Source: Aphidius gifuensis (Eukaryota; Arthropoda; Insecta; Hymenoptera; Braconidae). Taken from it: 64,000 nucleotides of DNA. The DNA lies in NCBI RefSeq assembly GCF_014905175.1, contig NC_057788.1:17216154-17280153 (forward strand), given 5' to 3'. Under the pieces are notes generated by a model. It had not been told where the DNA came from and searched no databases. It saw nothing but the letters and a program-made list of their open reading frames with translations. A program made the translations under genes and the position numbers. Below, in pieces: positions 12,790 to 24,938 of this stretch (position 1 is the stretch's first letter; every line of letters begins with the position of its first letter).

Positions 12790-12930
12790 TCAATCAAATG
12801 CAATTGATACTTGACTGTTGGATTTTCCAGGTGACATGGTGTCTTTCTTTTGCTTTGTTTTCCATGATAAATAATTTTTAACAACAGCACCAACAGTTAT
12901 TATCCCCATTGCTGCAAGAGCAGTCACCAG
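12790..12930 (-). CDS. candidate terminal exon of a small single-pass membrane protein
   Basis: On the minus strand an acceptor TTCTTTATAG is followed by 46 residues and TGA (12790-12792). The reading starts LVTALAAMGIITVGAVV, a hydrophobic segment of membrane-span length, then a basic stretch (WKTKQKK) and a polar tail ending SNSQVSIAFD. This is the usual layout of a membrane anchor with a cytosolic tail. It would join in phase 0 to the candidate first exon at 17360-17407. Another frame of the same exon is short and cysteine-rich, so the frame is not proven. Family unknown. Confidence 0.35.
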   Translation of the reverse strand: MVTALAAMGIITVGAVVKNYLSWKTKQKKDTMSPGKSNSQVSIAFD

Positions 12931-13560
12931 CTATAAAGAATAAAAACTTGTCAATTTTATTTATAGGTATATTTACAAGAAAAATTTAACACTCGTTTAA
13001 TTATTTAAATACTATATTTTTTTATTAAACAAACATTTGTCTTACCAAAATTTGAAAGGAACAAAAAATAATATAATAACCCTGATGAATTATTAATATT
13101 ATTATTAAAATAATAATAATTATTGTTGTATCGCACCGCGTATCCAAATATACCCCGATAATTTCACAAGCGTTGTAAGGCCTATCAAAGGATGTGGAGG
13201 ATAGGTTGTAAATTGAAAAAAAGATGTGTGTTATTGTACGCACAGGGAAGTGAAACTTCTTTAGTAATTCTGATAAATTGTAATTGAAAGATCTCTCGTT
13301 GCATTGATATATTTTTGACTAGTTGTCTTTTTCGCTCTACTCTCGAGTGAACTATTATGTTCATTCAGTCATTAACAATTATGATAGAAATTTTTAAATT
13401 TATTGGTTAGTTATAATATTAAGGTTCTATGTAAATGAAATTCTAATTTATAAACTCAACACAGAATATAATTTTATATAAATATTTATTTATTGAAGAA
13501 CTAGTCAGCCGAACACTTCTATTACTATTTTATGTAATTATGTATACTTTTTATTTTATG

Positions 13561-14332
13561 TATATGGGGCATTCTTAGTCAAATCACGGGGTCATCTGCC
13601 CGACCCCCTACGATTTTGATAATATGAGCTATTTTTGGTTGATTTTGGGCTGAAATTAAGCTTCTAATTTTTTTAGATTCTTTCAATTTTTCTAGACTCC
13701 ATCATCTTGAATATCACTATTTTTGCAATTTCTCAAAAAGGACCATTTTTTTTTTTCTGAATTTTTGTTCACAGAATCAGTTACACAATACACGCATTTT
13801 AAGCACAGCAAAAATCTGGGTCCAGAAATATGAATATTTATTTTTTAATTTTTGAAATTTTTATTTTCAGCAAAAAAAGTTTCTAAAAATGCCGAAACAG
13901 AAAATTTACCAAGGGAAAATCTAGTTTTATTCTATTTTTTTGAAATCAAAAACTTATATATTATAAACTTATATTCATTTTGGAAAAAAAAAATTTTTTT
14001 TCTAGAAACAAAAAGTGTTTTTGCTGAAAAAAAAAAATTTCAAAAATAAATGAAAAATATTTATATTTCTGGACCCAGATTTTTGCTGTGCTTAAAATGC
14101 ATGTATTGTGTACCTGATTCTGTGAAAAAAAATTCAGAAAAAAAAAATGGTCCTTTTTGAGAAATTGCAAAAATAGTGATATTCAAGATGATGGAGTCTA
14201 GAAAAATTGACAGAATCTAAAAAAATTAGAAGCTTAATTTCAGCCCAAAATCAACCAAAAATAGCTCATATTATCAAAATCGTAAGGGGTCAGGCAGATG
14301 ACGCCGCGATTTGACTGAGAATGCCCCATATA
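13561..14332. mobile_element. fold-back MITE, TATGGGGCATTCTTAGTCAAATC ends, TA target
   Basis: Two arms of about 285 bp are inverse complements around a loop of about 190 bp. The ends read TATGGGGCATTCTTAGTC and the inverse with TA on each side, as for Tc1/mariner-type MITEs. The open frames crossing the arms are by-products. Confidence 0.8.
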
Positions 14333-15820
14333 CAGACTGTCCCATTTTAATTGGATAATGGATTTTTCTTGAAAAATATAGCTCAAATTAAAAAATGATT
14401 CAAGTAAAAGTTGTAGGGTTTAGAAAGGGACCTAGAGAAAAAAAAAAAAAAAATTTAAAATGGTGGAGTGTCAGGTATAAAAATAGTTTTTTAAAACGGA
14501 TACTGTATTTCTTTTTTGCACCAAAATGTTCCTTACATCAAAACTAACACTTTTTATTTGAAAAAATTTTCGATAAAATCACTGTTTTTTCGGCTCGATT
14601 TTATCTGTTGATGGATTTTCCTCAAAAAAAAATGGCTTTGATTTGAAAATGATATTTGGAAAAGTTGTAGCGTTTAGGAAGACAAAAACGGAAAAAAAAA
14701 AAAATTTGGTAAAAAATTCAAAATGGCGGAGTGAGAAATATGAATAAAAAAAATGGACTTAGCCAAAAAATTTTCTGCAGAAAAAGTGTTCATCTTGATA
14801 CGAACAATTTTGTAGTACAAAAAAATTACACCTAACCTTAAAAAAAAAGATGTTCATACTTTAAACTCCGCCATTTTGAACTTTTTTAAAATTTTTTTTT
14901 CCTTTTCGTGTTTGTCTTCCTGAACGCTACAACTTTTCTAAATGGCAATTGCCGAGTTCGTTCCCGCTTCCCCGAAATGCCCGCATTAATTTTGGAAGGC
15001 GGGGCCCGTTCATCCGAGTTCGTTCCCGAAAAAAAATCCGAGTTCGTTCCAACGTTTCCCCTACGCTGTCCCCTCCATTTCGCCAGTTTGCTTTTTTCCG
15101 AAGACCGAATCTAACCGAGTCTTTCCGGTGTAGCACGACTTTTTAGTATTATTAAGATATTATTGACTAATAATTTATTAATTAACTTATTAATTACAAT
15201 ACTAATTTATTAATTAATTCATTATTTTTAATTGAGATTACTAATTAATATAAAGTTTGACTTTTATATATTGACATATATATCGAATTTATTTTCTATA
15301 CGGTTATTTATATTTTACTTTGACTTATATTTGAAAAAATATATTATATACATACAATATACATTATATGTATATATAAAACACATTTTTAAACATGCCT
15401 GCAATTTGCCGCCAATCCTAAGCCTGGAAAAAATGTGGAGGGGAATGTTAAGGAAGGGGGTATTCAAAACTAAAATAAGGGAAATCGCGATGGGAACGAA
15501 CTTGGCTGCGATAATACCGCCCCCGGGAACGAACTCGGATTTTTTTTCGGGAACGAACTCGGATGAACGGGCCTCGCCTTCCAAAATTAATGCGGGCATT
15601 TCGGGGAAGCGGGAACGAACTCGGCAATTGCCTTAGTTTAGATGTAAGAAACATTTTAGTACAAAGAAAAAATATAGTAACCATTTAAAAAAACTTTTGG
15701 TTTTTTTTTTTTTCTAAGTCCCCCGCCAAACCCTACAACTTTTACTTGAATCATTTTTCAATTCGAGCCATATTTTTCGAGAAAAATCCATTATCCAATT
15801 AAAATGGGACAGTCTGTATA
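14331..15820. mobile_element. mariner-like MITE, CAGACTGTCCCATTTTAATTGG ends
   Basis: TIRs of about 100 bp (14331-14435 and 15720-15820), starting TA|CAGACTGTCCCATTTTAA. The TA at both ends fits a Tc1/mariner target duplication. It directly abuts the MITE at 13561-14332 (shared TATA) and has been split by the GC-richer element at 14944-15632. No transposase frame is visible. Confidence 0.75.
14944..15632. mobile_element. nested TIR element, GGCAATTGCCGAGTTCGTTCCC ends
   Basis: Arms of about 112 bp, near-perfect inverse complements, beginning with the palindrome GGCAATTGCC followed by GAGTTCGTTCCCGCTTCC. The arms are clearly more GC-rich than everything around them and contain the word CGAGTTCGTTCC three times each. 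The 460 bp core is AT-rich. It is inserted in the mariner-like MITE. Open frames on both strands over the arms mirror each other and are not genes. Confidence 0.75.
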
Positions 15821-16440
15821 TTCATGAAATACTGAGTTTTTTTCAGTTGCTCTTTTATCTTCAGGATTTTTGTCGGGATGATATTTTTTAATATTTTCCC
15901 GATATACCAACTTTAGATGACTTAAGGTTCCAATATTATTGAAATTAAATGCAAATTAAATGAAATAAATTTGATTTTGATTTAGTAGCTATCTCCTCAA
16001 TATTTGAATAAAAACAAAAAAAAAAAAAACAAAACGAACTATTTGATGTTTAAAAAATTTAATGTCAAATATTGATCGATTTTTTCAACATCTTTTTTAT
16101 GAGCGAATTAACCACAAACACATGATGGTGCATCATCGCCGCCACTACCACCACCGTGTATTTGTTCTATTATGATTGCTGTTGTTTATATATGATCAAT
16201 ATTGTTGTTGTTATTTTGATTTCCACTTGATACATCATTTATTGAATTATTATTTACTCCTGTTGTTGTTGTTTCATTGAATGATTCAATATTTAATCAT
16301 CTGTTCCATTTTTTTGTCCTTAACAAATTCATTCAAGATCTTGAATTTATTTCGATTATGACAAGCACGATCATAACAAGCACAAGCACTTGAATAACCA
16401 CTATCTTGTGTATATTATTTGATTTTCAGACAGATTCATT

Positions 16441-16671
16441 TTAAATACTCATTATTTGATTTAAAATATTATTACAACTACCAGTACAAGTCTCATGAAA
16501 ATTACCAGACATTGGTATAGCACCTGGTCCTATTTTAAATTTTACTGATTTAAGATTACCAGTACATTTATCAGATGTTTTTGATAATATTTCAGTGTCA
16601 TTAATTGTCTCTTCAAATCCTATACAATCTAAAATACGATCTTTACTATCTTCACGTTCATGTAGTACCAA
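16441..16671 (-). CDS. cysteine-rich coding-like segment, tandem copy 1 (unknown family)
   Basis: A 76-residue frame with the pattern DCIGF, DKCTGN, HETCTGSC. It is about 80% alike to copy 2 by eye and conserves most substitutions as amino-acid-neutral or mild. It opens at a non-ATG codon, so it is an exon, a pseudogene piece or a frame with an upstream break. A possible donor GA|GTATTT follows ATAAT near the end. It lies inside the intron of the 12790-17407 candidate, on the same strand. Copy 1 has replaced the second cysteine of the EKCDKC pair (reads KTSDKC). Confidence 0.35.
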   Translation of the reverse strand: MVLHEREDSKDRILDCIGFEETINDTEILSKTSDKCTGNLKSVKFKIGPGAIPMSGNFHETCTGSCNNILNQIMSI

Positions 16672-16774
16672 ATTTTATCCACATATTATTTATTGTTGTT
16701 TGGTATTGTGATTATGATGTTGCTGTCGTATTATATCAAGCACTTGAATAACCACTATCTTGGGTTTTATTTGT

Positions 16775-17023
16775 TTATTTGACAAATTTATTTTCGATAC
16801 TCATTATTTGATTAAAAATATTATTACAACCACCAGTACAAGTCTCATGAAAATTATCAGACATTGGTATAGCAACTGGTCGTATTTTAATTTTTACTGA
16901 TTTAGGATTACCAGTACATTTGTCACATTTTTCTGATAATATTTCAATGTCATTAATTGTTTCTTGAAATCCTATACAATCTAAAATACCATCTTTACTA
17001 TCTTTACGTTCACGTGGTACCAC
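16775..17023 (-). CDS. cysteine-rich coding-like segment, tandem copy 2 (unknown family)
   Basis: An 82-residue frame, paralogous to copy 1, keeping LDCIGF, EKCDKC and HETCTGGC, i.e. five cysteines in this frame. A sixth (KCGTT) appears just upstream in another frame, so a one-base break or a splice junction may lie near 17020. The small cysteine-rich layout suggests a secreted protein module, but no family was recognised. Confidence 0.35.
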   Translation of the reverse strand: MVPRERKDSKDGILDCIGFQETINDIEILSEKCDKCTGNPKSVKIKIRPVAIPMSDNFHETCTGGCNNIFNQIMSIENKFVK

Positions 17024-17359
17024 ATTTCATCCACATATTATTTATTGTTGTTTGGTATTGTGATTATGATGTTGCTGTCGTAGTATGTCAAGCACTTGAA
17101 TAACCATTATCTTGTGTATTATTCGTTTATTTAACAGATTAATTTTAAATACTCATTATTTGATCAAAATTAATATAATAAATTATATATTGTATATAAT
17201 AAAAGTTTTAACCTTAATATTCACCTTTGTCTCTTGAATCTTTCATAAAACTATTTAAAATTTTGAAACAAATTTTAAACAAATTTTTTCGTATCGTTGT
17301 CAAGGGAATAAATAAATAAAACAAAATAAAAAAAAATTTAAAATTACTTAACTTCATAC

Positions 17360-17407
17360 CGTTACTTCCGTTGCATCCATCTTTTGTTTTTTTTTTTTAC
17401 TGCCCAT
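17360..17407 (-). CDS. candidate first coding exon of the 12790-17407 gene
   Basis: ATG at 17405-17407 opens a 16-residue lysine-rich start (MGSKKKKQKMDATEVT), ending at a donor ACG|GTATGA. Joined in phase 0 to 12790-12930 it would give a 62-residue protein with one membrane span. It is short, poly-A-rich and unsupported by homology. Confidence 0.25.
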
Positions 17408-17409
17408 TC

Positions 17410-19640
17410 TAAAGAAGTTTCACTTCAATAATAGGAATAACACTTTAAATAAATCCAAACACTGTGGCTTAAATTCTACCAATATATTCACTTTATTATT
17501 TCACTAAAAATATAATTAATTGTATTGTATATTGTCTATTGAGTTGACTCTAAAAAGTGTTGTCATGGACAACCACTTCTATTTTATATTGTGGGTATAA
17601 AGAAATCCCGTTGTATGCGAATCAATTTTTGTTAGAGATGTAACATAAACGAGTGTTGAAGAGCAGCTGATTTCTCAGTTTGTTGAAAATTGTCAAGTCC
17701 AAAAAACGGGTGTGTACCGTGGTGGCACCAGTACTCGGACACACCCTAGTAGACGGACACTTGGCTGTTATTCAGTAATTATGCCGATAGTTTTTATTTT
17801 AAAATTCAAACAATTTTTTAAAATATTTCTACGTCTCATATTCTTTAATTTAAACAGACCGTTTTTTTTTAATAAATAATAGAAATATTTTTAAATAAAT
17901 ATTAAAAATTTTAGTAACGGATTCGTTCTATTGAAAATTGAAAATTTTCAAAACTCCGGCGAAAGCCCGTGTGGTTCCTCTTGATTATTCCAAATTCATT
18001 TTAGTTTTTTTTTTTTTATTAATAATTTTAAATTATATGATTAAATATTTTTTGTTTTTTTCGCGCTGTTTTTCACCTGTCAAATTATGTACATAAATCA
18101 AAATACAGATGAAAAAAATTTGAGGTTATACCACTTGTAATTAATAATTTTATTAGATTCGTTCAAAAAAGAAATCAATATAAATATAAAAAAAATAAAT
18201 CGTTCAATTTACTTTTTTTTAAACTGAACAAATCTTTTTTAGAACCATTTTGTTTATTACTTTTATTTATGAAAATTTGTCCATGCATGGTAGTTTTTTT
18301 TTTTCTTTTTAATAACATGGTAATATAAATAACTATTTTATCGATCAAGCAAATTGTAACCACAGCAAAGAAATTTTTACGCATGCGCTTTAAACTCTTT
18401 TTTGAAGAAAAAATGTTCAAAATAAAAAATCGGTAATTGTTTATATTTCGGATAACTTTTGAACAAATTAACATAAAAAAGTTTTATTAAGCTCAAAAAA
18501 TTTGATATTAAATTCCTGAGAGCCACCCTGTCTTGATAAAAATCGCTAAAATCACTCCTTCGTTACTATTTTTCGACTGTAACATAAAGGCTGATAGTGA
18601 TTGTTATAAACAATTGCTGATATCTAATTAACGAATGATCAGAGCAAATTTTATCAAGAGAGGGTGGCTGTCGGTATCGAAAAGACAATTAATTTGAGCT
18701 ATAAACAAAGCTTGTAAGTTAAAATTTTAAAGAGTTATGCAAAACATAAAAAAACAGCAATTTTGTTTTTTTGTTTATTAACAATCTTTTAACGACATTA
18801 AAAACAATTTTCAACTCGATTATTATAAATTCCGTCATTCTTAATATCCTGGCAAAAAATCGCATCCATGATTTGTTCTTAGTTTTCTTATTATTTGACT
18901 TTGAAAATTACACGGTGATCGTTTTTTGTTAATAATAAATTAACTAACGATTAAAATTACTTTTAGTAAGTCCCTGGTTTTAGTATTTTCATAGACAAAT
19001 AATTTGGTCCTAATACGATCCTTCTACCTTTATTACTTTACAAGATATGATCATTTTAAAAAAAACGTGTATGAATTTAATACTATAGGCTTCGCCTACG
19101 TAAAAGTAGAATAAAATTATGTGACACTCAAACAGCTTCAGAGGGCACTGTGAGTAGTCGTCGTCGAGTGATTGCTACTAATTAAACCATCAATTTATGC
19201 GTCTATCAAATATAATTAATTTTTGTGTTTGATACCAATTTCCGTAAAAATGTTTGAATTTTCTGAACCACGAGGTCGTTGATTTTATATTTAAATAATT
19301 AAATATTTTGAGCAAGCAAATTAATTTTTAAATCAGCCAACTATAATTTATTTTATTCAATATTTATTACAAATTAAATCCAAGGTAATTTTAATAAGTT
19401 TAAATTAATAATTTACGTAACCAAATATTACGTAAATATAATTGAAAAGATTTAAGTAAAATAAATCAGTAAAATATTGAATAAATATAACTTACAGTTT
19501 TTCGGCTGATGACACTTAAAATTATTCTAAGTTCTTTTAAAGCAATTATTAATAGCGGTTAGAGCTGGAAGAGCTAGTAGTCACTGGATCAGAGATCCCA
19601 GCGAACTGATCGATATCCCGGGTCAATGGCACAAGCTGAC
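17410..19640. other. AT-rich intergenic stretch with a small inverted repeat
   Basis: No gene seen. Around 18520-18673 the sequence GAGAGCCACCCTGTCTTGATAAAA is answered by TTTTATCAAGAGAGGGTGGC, an imperfect fold-back. A tRNA-like or hairpin-rich patch lies at 19560-19640. Confidence 0.4.
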
Positions 19641-19675
19641 CATAGGGTAGGTTGAGAATATTCTTATATATTGAA

Positions 19676-20450
19676 AAATTTTTGGAAATAGCATGTTTTA
19701 AAAAAAATAATTAATTTATAATAAACTGACAATTAATACAGTAATTGCCTTGTATTAGGAAAAACAAAAAAATTTTCACCCAATAGTAACCTACTTTATA
19801 TGATTCTAATGGACTCTTGTTTTGAACAAAAACGAAATTGTATCACGAAAAAAACACGTCTAAAATTGAGACACGATAATTTTTTTTACATCATATTAAG
19901 CCACGATGGTTTTTGAGTTGCTTCATTTGAGGGGCCATTCATCGTCGTTTTGGGTAACACCATGAACGACAAAAGGCAGTCGACTTCCACTTCTTCATCA
20001 ATGACTGCCACATAATTTGGCAATTAAAAATATCTTATGGAGCTTATAAAAATGACCCTGACTGCCAAACCGTTATGACTGCCAGCTATTTTGCAGTTGA
20101 CTGCCACCCATCGTGACACCGCGACTGCCACAGGGAATAGCCCCTCGGGCTCACCAGAAATAGTATTGTGAAACTGAAAAAAAAAATTCTGAAAATATGA
20201 AACAATCGTCTTTGAGCATATAAAAATGTGCGTACAAATAAATACATGATAATCATTTTTAAACGAACATAAATATAATCTTCGATAACATCATAACAAA
20301 AATTGTTAATTTTTATCTACAAAAGTAACTCATTTTTTCCCTTTCAAATAAACAAAATATGTGAAAAAAAAATATAAATAAAGAAAATTAGGTGCTTATA
20401 TCTTAAGATAATTTGTAAATTTGATTTTGTGATTTTAAAAGAATAACCTA
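19676..20450 (+). repeat. repeat P, copy 1 (carries an empty insertion site)
   Basis: It matches 59740-62290 in inverse orientation. Shared blocks include TTTTTCGTGATACAATTCC (inverse), the GACTGCCA-word patch and AGTAACTCATTTTTTCCCTT. At 19745/19746 (GTAAT|TGCCTT) copy 1 has no insert, whereas copy 2 carries the 60337-62220 element. The inner part 19929-20149 is itself bounded by GAGGGGCCATTC and GAATAGCCCCTC and is filled with GACTGCCA words. Confidence 0.7.
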
Positions 20451-22790
20451 ATTTATACGGAGGCTAGGAGCCGAAAAGCTCAGCCGCAGTATTGGATTTA
20501 TCCCCCAAAAAAAAAAAAAAGGTTTATAACTTTTAAACTAATTGTCGTAAAGACTTCGGATTTGGCTTAGGGCGTTACCAGTGCTGGTAGAAAACAATGA
20601 ACTATTGCTGAAATTTTTGTAGTAAATTCTTGAAATAACAATACGCAATCTTGAATTTTTTGTTAATTTTGGTGTAACTACTTATTCTTTAATTAATTGT
20701 CAAAGTTGACTACTTTTTTAGAGGTTAAACATAGGGTCTTACGGAGAGCCAAGTTTAGTTTTCCATTACCTGGTTAGCCATTTTAAGAAAAACAATTACA
20801 GATTTACCAAAAACTAGAGATTTATAAAAGAAAAAAAAAGGAAATTTTTGATATAAAAATCAATAGGGCTTTGAGACCTTTTTATTTTACAATAAATAAA
20901 AATAAATTTTTGTCTTTGCCTAAATACTTGAGTGGAAGTGAGAAACAAGATTTTCTCCTTCTTTTTTATTTCTTTAGCACTCATAGAAATATTATGTTTC
21001 TAAACGCCATCCGAAAGAGGTCTCTAGATATGCGCGGGTAACACCTTAAAAGACGCGGCTTTGGAAATTCTATCGCCCCTAATAAAAAAACATTATCTAT
21101 TCGGCCATTTTTTTTTTTTTTCACGAAATATACTATTCGTACGGGTAAAATTTATTTGAAAAAGTTATAGAATTTTGAAAAACAATTATTTTAAGCCCAA
21201 TATGAAACCTCTGCGATTACTCCATTTTGCGTTATAGTTTGTGCCGTTTTCATTTTTTAGGCAAACAATAACTCGTGATGAAATGGTGTTAGAGACTTCA
21301 TATTAGGCTTAAAACATGCGTACTCGAAAAATCTATCGCCTCTCTGAGAAAATTTTGATCTATGAATCACATTTTTCATAAAAAATTTTAAAAAATCAGA
21401 TTTTTTTTTTTTTTAACTTCGTTTTTTTTTTTTTTTTAAAAAAAGTGACTGAACACATAATGCTTTTTCTCATGAAGGGCGATGGAGTTTCAGAAGACGC
21501 GTTGTTTGAGCCTAATACGAATTAGATTCACTAGAAAGTACAGTTAAGGTTACTATACTGGTATGGTAATTAAAACTATACCGGTATAGTAAAACAAAAA
21601 AAAATCTTTATACAGATTTACTATACTGGTATAGTAAATTGAACTGTACTTGTAGTATCTTTTACCATACCGTATGGTAAATTTATCCTTTTTTTTCAAA
21701 AAAATTCATTACAAAATAAAAAAATATTTTAACAAAGTAAAACATTATAGTTTATTGAAAAAAAAAAATTTATATTCAATATTTGAAATGTTTTCTATTA
21801 GTTAAATAATAATGAAGATAAAATTCAATAAATATTAATATTTAGAAAAAATAATGTTAATTATATATGGGATTCGATAAATTTTTAAATCAAATATAAA
21901 AAATATATTTTTTATTTACTTTTTAAAATAAAAAATATTCATTAAAAAACTATACATTTTATACATGTATAACTACAGCTTAGGTATAAAATTTTTCTGA
22001 TTGTTTAAGGTTATTACGTACGTAATAACTGCATTACCTGACAAAATCTCATTTAATTTCATCTCATTCAATATCAATTAATTTTTTTACTTCAATACAA
22101 ATTTTATTTTCAATTTTTTAATATGATATACAATGTATACCAAATAAAAACATGGTCCTTTTTCTGATGGAATAATTTAAACGAAATCATCACGGATTTG
22201 CAAATTGCATGCATTGGTCAAATTTTTCGAACATGAATATGATAGATCCGTATCGTATATATAAGAACTAGTTAAGTGATGACCACATGCAAGGAATTTC
22301 GAATACCAATGGATAGGAAGAAATGTAAAAAAAAATTGTATCGCTTAAAAGATTTCTCACATCATAATTTACCGACAAAGATACCTTATCAAAACCACGA
22401 CGTAATCGAAAAGAAACTTTATTATCTAAAAAAATTATCATCAAAACGATTTTACTAACATCCAAAAAATATGACGGAATATGCCATTTTCCGGCAAATG
22501 AATTTAATACAAATCAAATCTGTTATAAAGCAAGAAGTAATATTGTCTAAAATTTAAACAATTTTGTATTCAGGGAGACAAAATCTGTTATAAGGCAAGA
22601 CGTAATATTGTCTAAAATTTAGACAATTTTGTTTTTAATAAAACCAAGTATGTTATAAAGCAAGACGACATTGTCTAAAATTCACACTTTTGTTTTTTTT
22701 CAAGACAAATATATTTATTAAATAAAAAAAAAAAAAAATTAATTCAATTCCTGTAATTGTTTTAAATGAAGGATATTAGTCGTTTGAAAT
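20451..22790. other. AT-rich stretch, word-repeat patches at 21546-21680 and 22500-22700
   Basis: No gene seen. At 21546-21680 the word ACTATACCGGTATAGT and its parts recur on both strands. At 22500-22700 TGTTATAARGCAAGACG plus TAATATTGTCTAAAATTT is repeated three times, with relatives near 27720. Confidence 0.45.
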
Positions 22791-22796
22791 CAATTT

Positions 22797-22990
22797 ATCA
22801 GGAGACCCGGTAGGGTCTCGCCTCAATTTCAGAAAGAAAAAAATATATAGAACGAACGCGAACTCTCTTACCGGGTATAAGTATTTTAAGTTTGCGCTCT
22901 GTGACGTCATAATTTCTAATTTATCAATTTTTAGGCTAACTATTGGCCGAAAAAAAAAATAAAAATTGATTTACTATATATATCGATAGC
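22797..22990. repeat. hairpin-led dispersed repeat, copy 1
   Basis: Starts GGAGACCCGGTAGGGTCTC, a perfect hairpin, followed about 100 nt on by GTGACGTCA and GGCTAACTATTGG. The copy at 59090-59320 has GAGACTCGGTAGAGTCTC with compensating base changes in the stem, a TATAAATAGG and a GACGTCA. Function unknown. Confidence 0.5.
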
Positions 22991-23639
22991 CCTCGTTCTA
23001 ATAAGCCTACTTTCGATTTTTTCCAATAACTAATAAAAAAGATATCAACATCAGTAAAAACCAAGAACAAAATCTTATTAAAAAATAAATTTCTCAGCTA
23101 AATGTCCTCCTTATCCCCTCTCTCGAGACGTTTCATGTCGTACATACGGAGATATGCATGTATGCATAGTTATCGATTATTTTCTTGTGGGTGTGTGTGC
23201 CGTACAATGTTATTCTTTTTTTTTTTAATTCTTCCTTAGCTACATATAAGTATGTATATATATATATATGTTTTTATTTTCGATTTATTTATATGCAAGA
23301 TTTGTTATATATAATTAATATCGATATTATTTCATCATTCACGGTTAAATTAAAATATGTAGAAGAATTGTACAGATGCGTAAACCTGGCCTGGATAAGT
23401 CCTAAAAAAATTATCTAGAATACTCATTATAGAAGCGTCTTAATTTGTACTTTTTTTTACCGCAATTGTTTTCATTTGTACCTCAAAATTAAAGGGCGGA
23501 AAAAGGGTTAAAACTGATTTTTTTTCTAGATGACTCAGGGGGAAAAAAAATTCCTACAGACGCAGAATAATTTGTACTAAAGCCCGGAATTTGTACCTCA
23601 AAAATAACAACAAAAAAAAAAAAATTTTTTACTCCAAAA

Positions 23640-24125
23640 CGTTAATTAACAATTGAATATCTGCTTTAATTATTGAGGTAAACATTCCATTCTAGCTCAC
23701 GTTCTACTCTTCAAAATAAAAAATAAATTATTTGAAAATATTTTTGAGGCAACATGCAATCGTTAATGAAAATTTTTAATCGACAATTGCATGGTGCCTT
23801 TAAAAATCAATATTTTTAAATAATTTTTTTTGTTTTGAAGAGCAGACGTTAACCTAATTTGTATCTCAATAATAATAATAAAAAAACAAGTTACTCCTAA
23901 ATTTCAATTTACAATACTTTGTTATTATTATTGAGGGTACAAAATTAGCCCACGTTCTGCTCTTTAAAATAAAGTAAAAATTATTCAAAAATATTGATTT
24001 TTAAAGGCGCCATACAATTGTTAATCAAACATCTTTATTAACAATTGCATGGTGCATCCAAAATTCAATATTTTAAAATAATTTTTTTTTTATTTTAAAG
24101 AGCAGAACGTGAGCCAACTTGTACC
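23640..24125. repeat. inverted repeat segment
   Basis: AACAATTGCATGGTGC, TTTTGAAGAGCAGA and ATAATAACAAAGTATTG words alternate in both orientations. The stretch flanks the CTCCGG-word insertion. Confidence 0.4.
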
Positions 24126-24131
24126 GTCAAA

Positions 24132-24330
24132 CCCTGATAGAAATATTTCTCCGCCATTACTCCGTTATTACTCCGTTTTTGGCCCATTTCCGGAGAAATT
24201 ACTCCGGCATAATGAGATTAATGTCGGAAAAATTAATCTGCGACGACTTTTTTGCCGGAATAATTTCTCCGGAAATAGACCAAAAACGGAGAAATGCCGG
24301 AGTAATGCCGGAGCAATATTTCCACCAGGG
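24132..24330. mobile_element. 199-bp CCCTGRTRGAAATATT insertion, CTCCGGAG-word type
   Basis: Ends CCCTGATAGAAATATTTCTC and (inverse of right end) CCCTGGTGGAAATATTGCTC, with a few mismatches. The interior is almost wholly permutations of ACTCCGG / CCGGAGAAAT. The flanking text GAGCAGAACGTGAGCC...AGAGCAGAATTTGTAC resumes the surrounding repeat. Confidence 0.65.
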
Positions 24331-24520
24331 AGAGCAGAATTTGTACTTCAATAATAAAAGCAGATATTCAATTGTTAATTAACATTTTTAAATAAGTGAA
24401 TAATTTTTTTTTGTTATTTTTGAGATACTAATTTCTTGCTTAATGGTACAAATTATGATTCTTTATATTCTCTCTCACGAATTTTCATAAATTATTATTA
24501 GTTAAACAAAATGAGTGAAA

Positions 24521-24938
24521 TACAAACAAAACATAAATTTACAATTGATGTCCCTGGAAGCCTCAATTTTAGATGAGCTGTTTATTTTTTTATCATAGCT
24601 TTAATAATCAAAAGAAGTGAAATATAAAAAAAAATAGCAAAATTTTAAAGTATAAAGATGAATAATTTGCTGGATAAAAAAAAAAAAAAAAAAAAATTAG
24701 GTGCTTTTTCATGATAACGCTTGCGATACATGTTACTAATATTATAATAAAAAGCGGCTAATTTTTTTTTTTTTTTTTTTTTTATTCAGCAAATAATTCA
24801 TCTTTATACTTTAAAATTTTGCTATTTTTTTTTATATTTCACTTCTTCTGATTATTAAAGCTATCATAAAAAAATTAACAGCTCATCTAAAATTGAGGCT
24901 TCCAGGGACATTAATTGTAAATTTATGTTTTGTTTGTA
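24521..24938. repeat. fold-back element, copy 2 (complete)
   Basis: Begins TACAAACAAAACATAAATTT and ends with its inverse. Arms of about 165 bp with the same AATAATTTGCTGGATAAAAA word as copy 1 at 305-600. The loop is about 80 bp. Confidence 0.85.

Larger units (their letters stand above)
16383..17170 (-). repeat. tandem duplication, unit about 352 bp, two full copies plus a partial third
   Basis: Units start CAAGCACTTGAATAACCA at about 16383, 16737 and 17089. The third is cut short at about 17170. Each full unit contains one cysteine-rich open frame on the minus strand, listed next. Confidence 0.8.

Noticed and set aside
13852..14170. Two opposed open frames of 65-69 codons
   Set aside because: Both are made by the inverted arms of the MITE at 13561-14332.
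14908..15684. Cluster of overlapping open frames on both strands
   Set aside because: Produced by the GC-rich inverted arms of the nested element 14944-15632; no start context or family pattern.
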